Origin: Siphonodentalium dalli
Taxonomy: Eukaryota > Mollusca > Scaphopoda > Gadilida > Siphonodentaliidae
Reading direction: 5' to 3'
DNA length: 64,000 bases
NCBI GenBank assembly: GCA_032622095.1
Contig: CP136066.1
Coordinates: 8,147,784-8,211,783 of the forward strand
A model generated the notes under the pieces. The model made no database searches, had not been told where the DNA came from, and saw only the letters and a program-made list of their open reading frames with translations. Position numbers and translations under genes: made by a program. This document shows, in pieces, positions 1 to 12,220 of the stretch; position 1 is the first letter of the stretch; each line of letters opens with the position of its first letter.

Positions 1-1105
1 CCTGAGACGACACGATTTGGAAATGTCATGTCCGAGACAACATGAGTTGGAAATGTCATGCCTGAGACGACATGAGTTGGAAATGTCATGCCTGATACGA
101 CATGAGTTGGAAAGGTCATGCTTGAGACGACATGGGCTGGAAATGTCATGCCCGAGACGACATGAGTTGGAAATGTCATGCCCGAGATGACATGAGTTGG
201 AAAAGTCATGCTTGAGACGACATGGGCTGGAAAGGTCATGCTTGAGACGACATGGGCTGGAAATGTCATGCCCGAGACGACATGAGTTGGAAAGGTCATG
301 CCCGAAACGAACTGAGTTGGAAATGTCATGCCTGAGACGACATGAGTTGGAAAGGTTATGTTTGAGACAACATGGGCTGGAAATGTCATGCCTGAGACGA
401 CATGAGTTGGAAATGTCATGCCTGAGACGACATGAGTTGGAAATGTCATGCCTGAGACGACATGAGTTGGAAAGGTCATGTCCGAGACGACATGAGCTGG
501 AAATGTCATGCCCGAGACGACATGAGTTGGAAAGGTCATGCTTGAGACGACATGGGCTGGAAATATCATGCCCGAGACGACATGAGTTGGAAATGTCATG
601 CCTGAGACGACATGAGTTGGAAATGTCATGCCTGATACGACATGAGTTGGAAAGGTCATGTCCGAGACGACATGAGTTGGAAATGTCATGCCTGAGACGA
701 CATGAGCTGGAAATGTCATACCTGAGACGACATGAGTTGGAAAGGTCATGCTTGAGACGACATGGGCTGGAAATGTCATGCACGAGACGACATTAGCTGG
801 AAATGTCATGCCTGAAACGACATGAGTTGGAATGGTCATGCTTGAGACGACATGGGCTGGAAATGTCATGCCTGAGACGACATGGGCTGGAAATGTCATG
901 CCTGAGACGACATGAGTTGGAAAGGTCATGCCTGAGACGACATGAGTTGGAAATGTCATGCCGAGACGACATGAGTTGGAAATATCTTGCATGAGACGAC
1001 ATGAGCTGGAAATGTCATGCCTGAGACGACATGAGCCGGAAATGTCATGCCCGAGACGACATGAGTTGGAAATGTCTTGCTCGAGACGACATGAGTTGGA
1101 AATTT
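1..1105. repeat. 30-bp minisatellite array, about 36 units
   Basis: Head-to-tail units of 30 bp built on GACGACATGAGTTGGAAATG followed by TCATGCCTGA, running from the window edge to about 1105 where unique sequence begins. Units differ by point changes (CCTGA/CTTGA/CCCGA; GAGTTGG/GGGCTGG). A one-base deletion near 961 shifts the phase. Because 30 is a multiple of three, the array stays open for long stretches and yields decapeptide repeats, but single substitutions create stops (near 188 and 794), so coding is unlikely. The left end is not seen. Confidence 0.97.
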
Positions 1106-1359
1106 TACACCACATATAGTTTTAAAATTCTCATTGTTGGGTGTATGTTGTATTAGACCAATGGTAGCATATTGTTCGACCTTTTGTTTGTAAAGGCCAT
1201 CAGTTAGATATGTTCCAACCGTAGTGAGTGTTAGGTTGGAAATTTTCAACATTTGGACAGATTGAGAAACAGAGGCGGACTGGGCCAAGAAACCGGCCCG
1301 GGAAATTAATATAATACCGGCCCATCTGTTTGGGGGGGGGCGTCCACAGTCCACCTTGG

Positions 1360-1502
1360 AAAATTCCAACTGCACCCCCCCCCCCCCTTGAATCAGAATC
1401 AGACCAAATACATATTTTTGCATAATTCCATTTGCACCCCGCCCCCCTTGAATCGGATGCAGACCAAATACATGTTTTTTGCATAATTCCATTTGCACCT
1501 CT
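1360..1502. repeat. Two tandem copies of a poly-C/TTGAATC unit (about 61 bp)
   Basis: A poly-C tract followed by TTGAATCAGAATCAGACC and a stretch ending CATAATTCCATTTGCACC occurs twice in tandem. The same unit precedes the dispersed repeat at 29.2 kb and reappears at 60.54-60.61 kb, so it is the 5' part of that repeat family. Confidence 0.85.
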
Positions 1503-2790
1503 GGTCTAATATCATATATATTCATAAACCATGGTTCTATATATTCCCGGTATGAGACCATTCAGATATTTTTACCTGAAAAATTGCATAAAATCTAACA
1601 TCTAGCGGTCTAACTCCAGACAAATGCACACGGCTACGGACAAGAGACCAGGACACACCGATAAACTAGACTGACATCAACTGAAGCGTTCCTATTTTCT
1701 TGTAAATTTCAATTGGGGGAGGGGTGCGTAAGAATTTTTTTGGGATTTACAGCTGGGAGTTACCGTTAAAATCTCGAGATTAATGAGGTCTTTACGTGGT
1801 GTTATATGATGCCGACAAGTTCATTTAATGTCAAAATTACGATTAGCCAATTCGGCTGGTTAAACAACACATGTGGCGGCCCACGTCCGGAATTTTCCCG
1901 GTCTCCCGATCGGCCATGCAGTCCGCCTCTGCCCTCATGAACTTATGTGAGAAGAGTACCATCTTATTGGATACACGGCTGGTTAAACAACACATGGTCT
2001 AATATCATATATATTCATAAACCATGGTTCTATATATTCCCGGTATGAGACCATTCAGATATTTTTACCTGAAAAATTGCATAAAATCTAACATCTAGCG
2101 GTCTAACTCCAGACAAATGCACACGGCTACGGACAAGAGACCAGGACACACCGATAAACTAGACTGACATCAACTGAAGCGTTCCTATTTTCTTGTAAAT
2201 TTCAATTGGGGGAGGGGTGCGTAAGAATTTTTTTGGGATTTACAGCTGGGAGTTACCGTTAAAATCTCGAGATTAATGAGGTCTTTACGTGGTGTTATAT
2301 GATGCCGACAAGTTCATTTAATGTCAAAATTACGATTAGCCAATTCGGCTGGTTAAACAACACATGTGGCGGCCCACGTCCGGAATTTTTCCGGTCTCCC
2401 GATCGGCCATGCAGTCCGCCTCTGCCCTCATGAACTTATGTGAGAAGAGTACCATCTTATTGGATACACGGCTGGTTAAACAACACATGTGGCGGCCCAC
2501 GTCGGTTTCATTTGCGGCCCAAGTTGTGGTTGGGCGGCCCAACCACATATACCCCCCCCCCCAAACCGTAAAAAAACCCTCGGATTCTCGCTTGATAGAA
2601 AATCACGTGAATCAGAATTTTTCCGGCCTCCGGCCCATCGGGAAATTTTCCGATCTCCCGATCGGCCAGTCCGCCTCTGTTGAGACACCAGTTGGAAAGT
2701 TCCAACTCAAGGTGGGGGTGCATGGTGTTAATATAATTATGTGGAACTGCGATTTCGGTTTGATTCAAGGAGTGGTTGGTGCAGTTGGAG
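1503..2790. repeat. Dispersed repeat, tandemly duplicated with 493-bp period
   Basis: The segment starting GGTCTAATATCATATATATT at 1503 restarts at 1996 with almost no differences (for example TTTTCCCGG versus TTTTTCCGG near 2390), so this is a recent tandem duplication. Copy 2 continues beyond the duplicated unit to about 2790. A third copy lies at 29291-30040 and a divergent relative at 60.6-61.2 kb. No coding capacity is evident; ORFs across it recur in every copy and are shadows of the repeat. Confidence 0.92.
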
Positions 2791-2796
2791 AGTGAA

Positions 2797-3440
2797 CCTA
2801 ACAGTGAACATCCCCTAAATGTGAACATCTCCTAACTGTGAACATCCCCTAACTGTGAACATCCCCTAATTGGGATAATCTAACCATGTCCATGCTAAGA
2901 TGAACATCCCCTACCTGGGACCACCTAACCATTTCCCTGTTAGTAGATTGAACACTCCCAAACTGGGACCATCTAACCGTGTCCCTGTTAAGGTGAACAT
3001 CCCCTAACTAGGACCATCTAGCCATGTCTTTGTCAGGTTGAACATCCCCTAACTGTGGCCATCTGGCCATGTCCCTGTTAGGTTGAACATGCCCTAAATG
3101 GGACCATCTAGCCATGTCCCTGTTAGGTTGGACATTCCCTAACTGGAACCATCTAGCTATGTCCCTGTTATGTTGAACATGCCCTAACTGGGACCATCTA
3201 GCCATGTCCCTGTTATGTTGAACATATCCTAACTGGGACCATCTTGCCATGTCCCTGTTGGGTTGAACATCCCCTAACAGGGACCATCTAGCCATGTCCA
3301 TGTTAGGTTGAACATCCCCTAACTGGGACCATCTAGCCATGTCCCTGTTAGGTTGAACATCCCCTAACTGGGACCACCTAGCCATGTCCCTGTTAATTTG
3401 AACATCACCTAACTGGGACCATCTAGCCATGTCCTTGTCT
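2797..3440. repeat. 45-bp minisatellite array, about 14 units
   Basis: Units carry GAACATCCCCTAACTGGGAC, then CATCTAGCCATGTCCCTGTT and AGGTT, 45 bp in total; the first units are shortened. The last unit ends about 15 bases before the splice acceptor of the fibrinogen-like exon, so the array is intronic if that exon is used. The 140-codon minus-strand reading of 15-residue repeats is a by-product of a period divisible by three. Confidence 0.96.
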
Positions 3441-3456
3441 CATCTTTTATCACCAG

Positions 3457-3664
3457 GTACCGCCGGGGACTCCATGACATACCATAATGGGAGAGGTTTC
3501 AGCACTTATGATAGAGATAACAACCAGCCAGGATGCGGCTTAGCTGATAACTGCGCCGTGTACTGTCATGGCGGATGGTGGTACTGGTGTTGTCGATATA
3601 GCAACCTGAATGCTCTATACCAGAACACGACCAACGCCAATAGCCAAACTGGGATGAACTGGAA
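3457..3664 (+). CDS. Fibrinogen-related domain (FReD) internal exon
   Basis: The exon encodes about 69 residues of the C-terminal half of a fibrinogen-like globular domain, found in ficolins, tenascins, angiopoietins and invertebrate FREPs. These are secreted lectin-like proteins that bind sugars or acetyl groups. Visible hallmarks are GDSMTYHNGRGFSTYDRDNN, with the calcium-site Asp residues (DRDNN), then NCA, then HGGWWYWCCRYSNLNALY carrying the conserved GGWWY and SNLN motifs and the disulfide cysteines, then GMNW. A pyrimidine-rich acceptor (TTTTATCACCAG) precedes 3457. A donor (AA/GTGAGT) follows 3664 and leaves phase 2. The rest of the domain is not seen in the window, so this is one exon of a larger gene or a stranded exon. 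An extra cysteine pair (CAVYC and WCC) is unusual. The family call is firm; the gene identity is unknown. Confidence 0.86.
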
Positions 3665-4534
3665 GTGAGTATAGATCAACATATCAATGTGTAAATAGGT
3701 TCACATTGGTCCTAATTATTCGCATAAGCCCTTATTGGACTTAGTTGAAATAAGCCCATAGTGGACTTGTACCCGTTATTACGTTGAATGGCGCGGGCAG
3801 CAATGAAAACACATTATAAATAGCTTCCATCTGGTAAGTCGTGAGATGGTATATTATATTATATTTTATATTATTATCCACCCCTTCACTAACAATGTTT
3901 CCGATTGGGCAAAAGCCGCCACGTGATAATCCGGGAAAAAGTCATATTGGACTACCGAATGTCATATTGGACTCCCAGGTGTGCATATCACTTTTTTTAT
4001 CGGGACTCTGTGACGTCACGAATTAACTCTATTGCGAAAAGAATCGGTGAAATTGTGATGCGCGCGCAACACTTGTTGATTTTGCAGACGTTTCACTTCC
4101 GCTTTGAGTTATTTTTTCACTTCCGTGTTTACTGTTCCAAATCATGCTTTCTGATGATCAAAATACAGGCTTTTATAGATAATTAAGCGCCGACAAATAC
4201 CAAAAATAACCACAATTCAGATGGATTATAAAAATGTCATTATACAATGTTGTGTACAGTATGAGTTTTTCTTGTACTCGTCCAGGTGGACTCGACCAAA
4301 GCGACGGTTTATATATTAAATTAGTGGCGTAAACCCTGTAATTATGTCGTCATTGTTTTTCAACAGGTATTATTTGCATTGTGGGGTCTAGTGGGGCGAT
4401 CAAGTATACGACTCTATGTAGTAAACTAAATGTCTAAGTTACATAACGAGTGTGCGATGAGCATATCATCCAACGCCGTGTAATGTGTAATGCACAGGGT
4501 GGCGGCAGTTTTATTCCAACCTCACTACTCACGA
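3665..4534. other. Noncoding tract (probable intron)
   Basis: AT-rich sequence after the FReD exon. It contains short direct repeats (GTCATATTGGACT twice near 3942-3970; AAGCCC.TA.TGGACTT twice near 3725-3765). I see no domain or spliced exon. Confidence 0.5.
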
Positions 4535-6130
4535 TCGCGAATCATCGCGACAAGTCATGGAGCACCAGTAATTACCGCGAGACATCCTGGAGCACCATTA
4601 ATTAATCACCGCGACACATCATGGAGCACCAGTAATCACCGCGACACATCATGGAGCACCAGTAATCACCGCGACATATCTTGGACCACCGGTAATCAAC
4701 GCGACACATCATGGATCACCGCTAATCACCGCGACATATCTTGGAACACCAGTAATCACCGCGACTCATCGTGGATCACCGGTAATCACCGGGACACATA
4801 CATCACGGAGCTCATGTAATCACCGCGACACATCATGGATCACCGGTACTCACCGTGATACATCATGGAGCACCGCTAATCACCTCACCACATCATGGAG
4901 CACATGTAATCACCGCGACACATCACGGAGCACCGACAATCACCGCGATACATCATGGAGCACATGTAATCACCGCGACGCACCATGGAGCACCACTAAT
5001 CACCACGACACATCACGGAGCACCGGTAATCACCGCGACACATCATGGAGCACCACTAATCACCACGACACATCATGGAGCACCAGTAATCAACGCGACA
5101 CATATTGGATCACCGGTAATCACCGCGACACATCATGGAGCACCACTAATCACCACGACACATCATGGAGCACCAGTAATCAACGCGACACATATTGGAT
5201 CACCGGTAATCCCCGCGACACATACATCACGGAGCACATGTAATCACCGCGACCAATCATGGGGCACCGGCAATCACCGCGACACATAATGGAGCAATGT
5301 ATCACCGCAACACATCATGGAGCACATGTAATCACCGCGACACACCATGAATCACCAGTAATGACCGAGACACATCATGGAGTACCGGTAATCACTTAGA
5401 CACATCATGGAGCGCCGGTAGTCACCGCGAAGACAGCACGGAGCACCGGTAATCACCGCGACACATAATGGAGCACCGATAATAACCCCGACACATCTTG
5501 GATCACCGGTAATCACCACGACACATCGTGGATCACCGGTAATCACCGGGACACATACATCACGGAGCTCATGTAATCACCGCGACACATCATGGAGCAC
5601 CGATAATCACCGCTACACACCATGAAGCACATGTAATCACCGCTACACATCACGGAGCACCTGCAGTCACCGCGACACATCGTGGATCACCGGTAATCAC
5701 CTGGACACATACATCACGGAACTCGTGAAATCGCCGCGACACATCATGGAGCACCGATAATCACCGCGACACATTATGAAGCACATGTAATCACCGCGAC
5801 ACATCACGGAGCACCGGCAATCACCGCGATACATCATGACGCACATGTAATCACCGCTACGCACCATGGAGCACCGGTAATCATCGCGACACATCATGTG
5901 GAACCGGTAATCACCGCTACACATCTTGAATCACCGGTAATCACCGCGACAAATCATGGAGCAACCGGTAATCACCGCGACACATGATGGAGCACATGTA
6001 ATCACCGCGACATATCATGGGGTACCGGTAGTCACCGTGTCACACCTTCAGCACCTGTAATCACCGCAACACATCATGGAGCACCTGTAAACGCCGCGAC
6101 ACATCATTGAGCACCGGTAATCACCGTGAC
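4535..6130. repeat. 30-bp minisatellite array, about 53 units
   Basis: Units are CACCGCGACACATCATGGAG followed by CACCGGTAAT, with many single-base variants, a few 26- to 34-bp length variants and higher-order blocks; for example the 5040-5130 pattern recurs at about 5130-5220. The unit is unrelated in sequence to the 30-bp array at 1-1105. The array ends at about 6130. Confidence 0.96.
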
Positions 6131-6278
6131 ACCGGGACCGGACAGGTTTCTGACAAAGTGAGAACTAGGAGTTGTAATTCGGCGATTCAAGCCTGAGCGG
6201 TCCTTTAACTATTAACCCATTATTATGACATGCTAATAAGTTCAACAAAAGCCCATAGGTCATAGGCCGTTCGTTGGC

Positions 6279-7846
6279 GGATAATTAACATAATTGACGT
6301 CACGAACAAGTACATGACCTATTTGTTCTGCATGGGGGTAATTAGCATAATTTGAGGTCACAAAAAGTGACCTATTTGTTCTTCAGTGGCCCAGTTGGAG
6401 GCTACTTAGCATAATCTGAGGCCACGAAAACGTACGTGTCCTAGATGTTATGCAGTACCACAGTGGGGCCAACCATGGATTTTATGAGGTCACGAAAAGT
6501 TATATATTTGTTCTGCAGTGCGCCTATGGGGGATAATTAGCACACTCTTAGGTGACGAAAACGTATATGACCTATTTGTTCTGCAGTACCCCAGTTGGGG
6601 GATAATTAGCATAATCTTAGGTCACGAAAAGTAGATGACCTAATATTTCGTGTATTATGTGATGGCCCCGCTGAACGATGTCACTCCCTATCAAATGTGT
6701 ATTATTTACATGTTTATCACGTGATGACCTCGCTGAACGAGGGGTAGCTTCAGCCTTGAATAGTAAAGGGAGACAATGTGCTCGCAATGTTAAAGGGACG
6801 GCACTCTCGGTATGTGTATTTTAAAGGGACACGAGGCACTAACAATGTAAAAGTTAAAGGGACGTAATGCAATATCGGTGCGTGCATGTTAAAGTGACAC
6901 AATGCACTCAGTCTGTAAATATTAAAGAGAGACAATGCACTCGCGAATGTATATAAGTATATACGTGTAAGTATATTACGTGATGACCTCGATGAACGAT
7001 GGGAATCCTCGCCCTGAATTAATTTGCTAATGGGTGTATTACCTCATATTACGTTAAAGGTAGACAATGCACTCAGTTTGTGAATGTTAGAGGGACGAGT
7101 GTCATTCACGCGGGTGACTATTAAAGGGGCGTGATACAATATTGATGTACGTTCGTAATAGGCGTATTACATTATCTACTATCAGGTTATGTATTTTACG
7201 TAATGACCTCGATGAATAATGGGTCGTTTCCGCCTTGAATATAAAAGGGAGACAATGCTTTCGCGATGTTAAAGGGACGGCACTCTCGGTGTGTGACACG
7301 AGGCACTTAGTATGTTAATTTTAAAGGGAGAAAATACACTTATGGTGGGGGAATGTTAAAGTTACATGAGGTACTCACATTGTGAATGTTAAAGGGACGC
7401 GATGCAATCGTGGCCGGAGAATGTAAAGGGACATAATGCACTCAGTCGGTGAATATTAAAGGGAGACAGTGCGTTCGCGATGTGTGAATGTTAAAGGACG
7501 ACTCTCTCGGTATGTGAATGTTAAAGTGACATGAGGCACTCACAGTTTGTGAATTTTAAAGGGAGACAATGCACTTACGGTGGAGAATGTTAAAGTGACA
7601 CGAGGCAACCTCGGTATGTGAAAGTTAAAAGGACGTGATGCAATATCGGTGTGTGAATTTTAAAGGGACACAATGCACTCTAAAGGGACACACGATACTT
7701 ACTGCGGATGAATGTTAAAGGGACACATTGCATTCGCAGGGGGTGAAAGTTAAAAAGACACAGAAACAAAATTGTAACTTTAAAATTTCAAAAATAATAA
7801 AAAAAACTAATTTAATTTTTCGTGACGTCAATTATGTTAATTATCC
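6279..7846. mobile_element. Satellite-filled block bounded by 28-bp inverted repeats
   Basis: A 28-bp sequence beginning GGATAATTAACATAATTGAC at 6279-6306 occurs as its exact reverse complement at 7819-7846. Between them lie two nested satellites: about six degenerate units of roughly 75 bp (GGTCACGAAAA, then GACCTATTTGTTCTGCAGT) at 6290-6650, and many degenerate 35-45-bp units around GTGAATGTTAAAGGGAC at 6770-7755. No coding frame is convincing. It may be a nonautonomous element or foldback whose interior expanded; the ends may also be inverted copies of the 75-bp unit. Confidence 0.65.
6770..7755. repeat. Degenerate satellite of GTGAATGTTAAAGGGAC units
   Basis: More than 20 diverged units containing TTAAAGGGAC(A/G) followed by variable ATGCACTC/GAGGCACT text. 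Spacing varies from about 30 to 50 bp, so the array is old compared with the minisatellites upstream. Confidence 0.88.
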
Positions 7847-8788
7847 GTCAACTGGCCCAGTATCATCTTAGGCCTTTCGATGAACATGTGATATCAAAAT
7901 ATTCAACAAATAGAATAGTGTAACTCATTCGGTGCTTAATGGAGTCTCCCATCCAGTTGTGAACGCACGTGATCTATTCATATGGAGGATGTTCGTGAAA
8001 CAAAAGCAGACAACAAGTAATACAGAGGCAGAAGGATTATATTAGTTGAATATTTTGAGATAAGGGCCTACACGAACGAACGGCCTACACTGTATGTCCT
8101 ACGAAATGTACATGTTAGTAACTGAAAACACAAGCCCACTATTCATATTATCACATAATCATGTAACAAATGTTTATGTTTATATCTACGCAGCTATGAT
8201 CACGGATGGTACATTTCGATGATGGAAACAACGATGATGGTTAGAAGAAAGCCATGATTATAAAGATGGTGGATACAAGCAGCCATGAAGATAAAGATGA
8301 TGGTTAGAAGAAAGTCATGATGTTGAATAGATGGTTAGAAGAAGCCATGGTGAGACATCAGAATGCGAATTTAAAGGGATTTAATGCCTTCACATGTGAA
8401 AAACCATGAACATCTTTGATACAACTATCATCAACATGAAGTAGTACATGAAATGTTTAATTATTTTATCTTAATAAAACAATATGTATAGTATGTGAGA
8501 CATACACATTAAATACCAATACATAACAAAGGCACATTTAACAGGTAAATAATTATGATATAGTAGTGCGTAATATTAATATAGTAAACGTATGCCGTGA
8601 AACCATTAAGTGTGAGGGAAGATAATGCATTATATTAATGTTTAATGTATCGATTTAGATGTTTTCTAACTTATTAGATGTACACGTACTACATGTAGTT
8701 ATACAAAAGCGCTCCTAGGCCTGTCATCGAAACACTCGGGATGTACGAAACTATCGAGCAAGCAATTCATTGAAAAAAATAATAAAGA
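7847..8788. other. Noncoding tract
   Basis: AT-rich, with a short cluster of GATGGTTAGAAGAAAG(C/T)CATG repeats at 8236-8348. No gene is recognised. Confidence 0.5.
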
Positions 8789-8990
8789 CGAAGCCAAAGT
8801 GGATGTGCCCGTTAATATATACAAGCCAAAGTTGATGTGTCCGTTACTATATACAAGCCAAAGTGAATGTGTCCGTTAATATATACAAGCCAAAGTGGAT
8901 GTGCCCGTTAATATATACAAGCCAAAGTGGATATGCCCGTTAATATACCACAAGCCAAAGTGGATATGCCCGTTAACAAATACAAACTAT
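8789..8990. repeat. 32-bp tandem repeat, about 6 units
   Basis: Units of ACAAGCCAAAGTGGATGTGC followed by CCGTTAATATAT recur every 32 bp, with start points at 8791, 8823 and 8855 and onward to about 8985. Confidence 0.93.
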
Positions 8991-10118
8991 CTATTTATTT
9001 GACACTCTCGTGCCATTCACACATGAATGATGTCATCACGGCATACATAGTTTACCGTTTACAGTACAGAAAACTGAATAAGCTGTGCCATTGAAGCATT
9101 GGACCTAGAACAAATTGTGTACAAGCTGTTTTTGGTGTCATATTGTCGGGCAGAATGTAGGGAACAACATATCCAAAATCCGCTAAAATCCGCTTTGGGG
9201 AAAATTCTCTATTGAAGATGGCGTCCATAATATCTGTTGTTATCGGAAAATACTGAATTCTGCGGCAGGTGCTCCAATTAATGCCAAATTCGTAATAAAT
9301 TGAAATATACACAAACATTGCTTAGTCGTAAAACATATATGTAGAATATCTTTCCCAAAATGGCCACAAAAATGGACAAAATCGAATGAAATTTACATTT
9401 AGTGCAAAATTGAATAGCTAGTCCTATACGAGTGAACAAACGGTCGAATATTGAGAGGAAGAATGACTACAAGTATAAGAGAAACTTTTGACTAGAGTTG
9501 TACGAATTCTCTCTGATGAATCTCACGAGAGAGCAAGCGAAATCAGGGTCTTGTGGAACGGTTAAATCTGGACTTTTGGGTGTCCAGAAACGGAAAAATG
9601 ACGCAGTTTTATCTGTACCGCTAATCTTGAATCGTGTGATATATGTGTAATTAAACAGCTAAGCGGGATTTAGTAGGGATGTATTTGACTATGCGGCCTT
9701 TCTCTAGAAGCAGAAATATATGTATTCAGAGCAGTCTCACGAATGAGACCGATCATCATTTATTTTGATATCTACCGTATAAAACCTTAAAAAATTAATT
9801 GCTATAAAACGGTATGAATTATGTTCATATTGTACTGGGGAGAATGCGTAGATCCTATTTTACGTTTCTCAAAATAGTATTTATAGTTGCCTCAGATCAA
9901 GTGATAAAACACGAATATTTCGCTTTTATCACAAGAATGCGTGATGGTGTTCCATGAACTAAATTTATTAAATCACAAATGAGTACCATAGACTGTCTTC
10001 AATAAATTCAAAACTTGACCAAAATAGCATACATAATTTGTGACAGAGACTGTGTTTATACCTGGAAATTATATTTGGTTGAATTCACCAAGGCCACATC
10101 TACGCGAAACTTACTACA
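8991..10118. other. Noncoding tract
   Basis: AT-rich unique-looking sequence. The longest frames are under 90 codons and match no domain I know. Confidence 0.45.
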
Positions 10119-10545
10119 CACTAAATAAAAAGTTGCTAAATTAACCACAAAAGTAGTTAATTTTTACTACTTTTGGTAGTTCGTATTCATCCCGCTACCT
10201 TGGGAGGTTAATTTTACTACCTGGCGGGTAGCTAAAAAATTAAATACCTTTGGTAGTTAAAATAACTACCTTCAGTGGTTGAAATAACTACCTCTTGGGG
10301 CTATTTTAACTACCCAAAGGTAGGCTAAATTTTAACTACTTTAGGTAGTGGGATGAATATGAACTACCCAGTATTTAAATTTACTACCTGCGAGTGGGAA
10401 TTTTTGCTACCTGCGGGTAGTTAATCTTATAACTACTATTGGTGGGAAATTATTCTACCTCGAGTGGTTGTTCTAGCTATTTTAATAGGTATTCAAAGGG
10501 GTCCAATCTAATCACTCAAAGTAGCTATTTAATCAACTTTTAGTG
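10119..10545. mobile_element. Foldback/MITE-like element made of GGTAGTTAA motifs
   Basis: The ends are imperfect inverted repeats: CACTAAATAAAAAGTTG at 10119, and the reverse complement of CACTAAAAGTTG near 10545. The interior is a run of GGTAGTTAA/TTAACTACC motifs in both orientations, and GGATGAATA(C/T)GAACTACC appears inverted at about 10185-10195 and 10350-10368. The transcript would fold extensively. It is noncoding. Confidence 0.7.
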
Positions 10546-10861
10546 GATAATATTGCCTCTAAAGATATTAATGACATGTGGGCCACTAAATATGACAATG
10601 GAGAAAATAATTTCAATATTTATTAAAAATAAACAAATATATATAGTTCAGAGCATTTGTGCGTTTAGCTTAAAATAAATTGCAACACAAGGCCTCTTAC
10701 CAGGAATAAGTACATTAGCCTACACACACAAAAACAATGTAAATTTCGTGAAAATTTGACCAAGGGTACTTTATCAGACATCAGACACTGAAACTTATTT
10801 TATCTAAATAATTGATAATGTACCCAAAAGGGTTGCAATCTGGGTCGTCAAATTTTAAAAA

Positions 10862-11445
10862 CAGCAATAAACTGAAATGGAGTGTCATTTCGTATATTCT
10901 GTTGATATCACTCTTAAAGAAGCAAAATGAGCAATAAAGAGCGTTCCTTATCACATTAGAAAATATGTAGAAAAATTGCGGGTAACAATGCCTTTGACCC
11001 CCAGATGACTAAGGGGTGGGGGATTTCCAAAAATTATATAACCAATAAAGAGCGCTTCTCAAGTTATCAGTTCAAAAGATATGTGTGGAAAATTGCACAA
11101 ATGTAAAATAATGCATTGTTAATGTCATGGGATAGGTGATGTGGGCATCAAATTATTGACAACTATATCACACTGTGGCAGTGTCATTTCATCGACGCTG
11201 TTGACGTCTTAAGGACGCAATAAAGAGCGTTCCTTATCACATTAGAAAATATGTCGGGAAATTGCGGGTATAAGCGCCTTTGCCCCTCAAATGAAGTGGG
11301 GGGGGGGTGGGCAAAAAAAATAATGTGACAAATAAAGAGCGTTTTTTATCAGTTTAGAAGAAGTGGGGAAAATTGCACAAAAGTAAAATAATGCATGGTT
11401 AATATCATGTGATTGATGCTGTGGGCATCAAATATTTAAAGATGC
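10862..11445. repeat. Tandem duplication, period about 286-290 bp
   Basis: GCAATAAAGAGCGTTCCTTA at 10931 recurs at 11217, with similar sequence on both sides. Each copy also carries an internal AATAAAGAGCG sub-repeat followed by GGAAAATTGCACAAA. Copies differ by substitutions and homopolymer length. Confidence 0.88.
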
Positions 11446-12220
11446 ACTACTAATCAGCAATAAAGAAAATTTATTATCCACTTAATAGATGTAACTTTAT
11501 CCGGAGTTATATTGCAGCTGCTGTTTATCCCAGATACTGGGTCTTTATTCTATTCCAAAAAATGTCGTATTGGGACATTTTGATCTATTTTAGAGATATT
11601 TATTTGTTCAAAGATATTTATATATAAACAGAAAAGTTCACTCTGTTGGCTTTGCAATACTAATGGGAGTGCATGAACTAATGGTTGTGTCGTTTATATG
11701 GGGTTGTGGACTAGACAAGACTCTATAAACAATTCCAAAGAACATACATGTACATGTTCAAAATATTGTTTTATAACTTTAACCGACAATAAAAAAGACG
11801 TAAGCACCATTCGGACATGATATCAGTCTTCAACCCAGAGAACATTGCGGGCATGGATTAGTATCCCTTGTCACCACTGGGCGGAGCCACTCTCCCTGTT
11901 CATTCATTAAGAGCATCGAAACACCAGGTGCGTGGCATCCGAAATAGTATTATACTAGTCTATTTCATACCATTTCAGTTGAGTAGAGTCACAACAGCCC
12001 TCGCACCTCGCATAGCCATTAGCCAAAAGATAATTTTATAATTTTGTGTAGTCCACTTGAGGTAAAACACACCACTCTAGTTATATGCAGTGAAGAAAAT
12101 ATTATTTACCAAATTGCCTTAATGTTTACAAGGAAAACATACTTTTTTGCCAACAATTGCACAGAGGCTGACATAATTTCATTATGATATTTAAAATTTG
12201 GCAATGGATAAAAATAATAC
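11446..12220. other. Noncoding tract
   Basis: No gene or clear repeat is recognised; it is AT-rich. Confidence 0.45.

Noticed and set aside
197-796. 199-codon frame of decapeptide repeats
   Set aside because: It is the 30-bp minisatellite read in one of its frames; single-base changes in units create the stops at both ends, and neighbouring units are disrupted by a one-base deletion at 961.
3008-3430. 140-codon minus-strand frame of 15-residue repeats
   Set aside because: A shadow of the 45-bp minisatellite; no start context, domain or splice sites.
1-6130. CRISPR array
   Set aside because: The repeats are contiguous head-to-tail with no unique spacers, and the DNA is eukaryotic.
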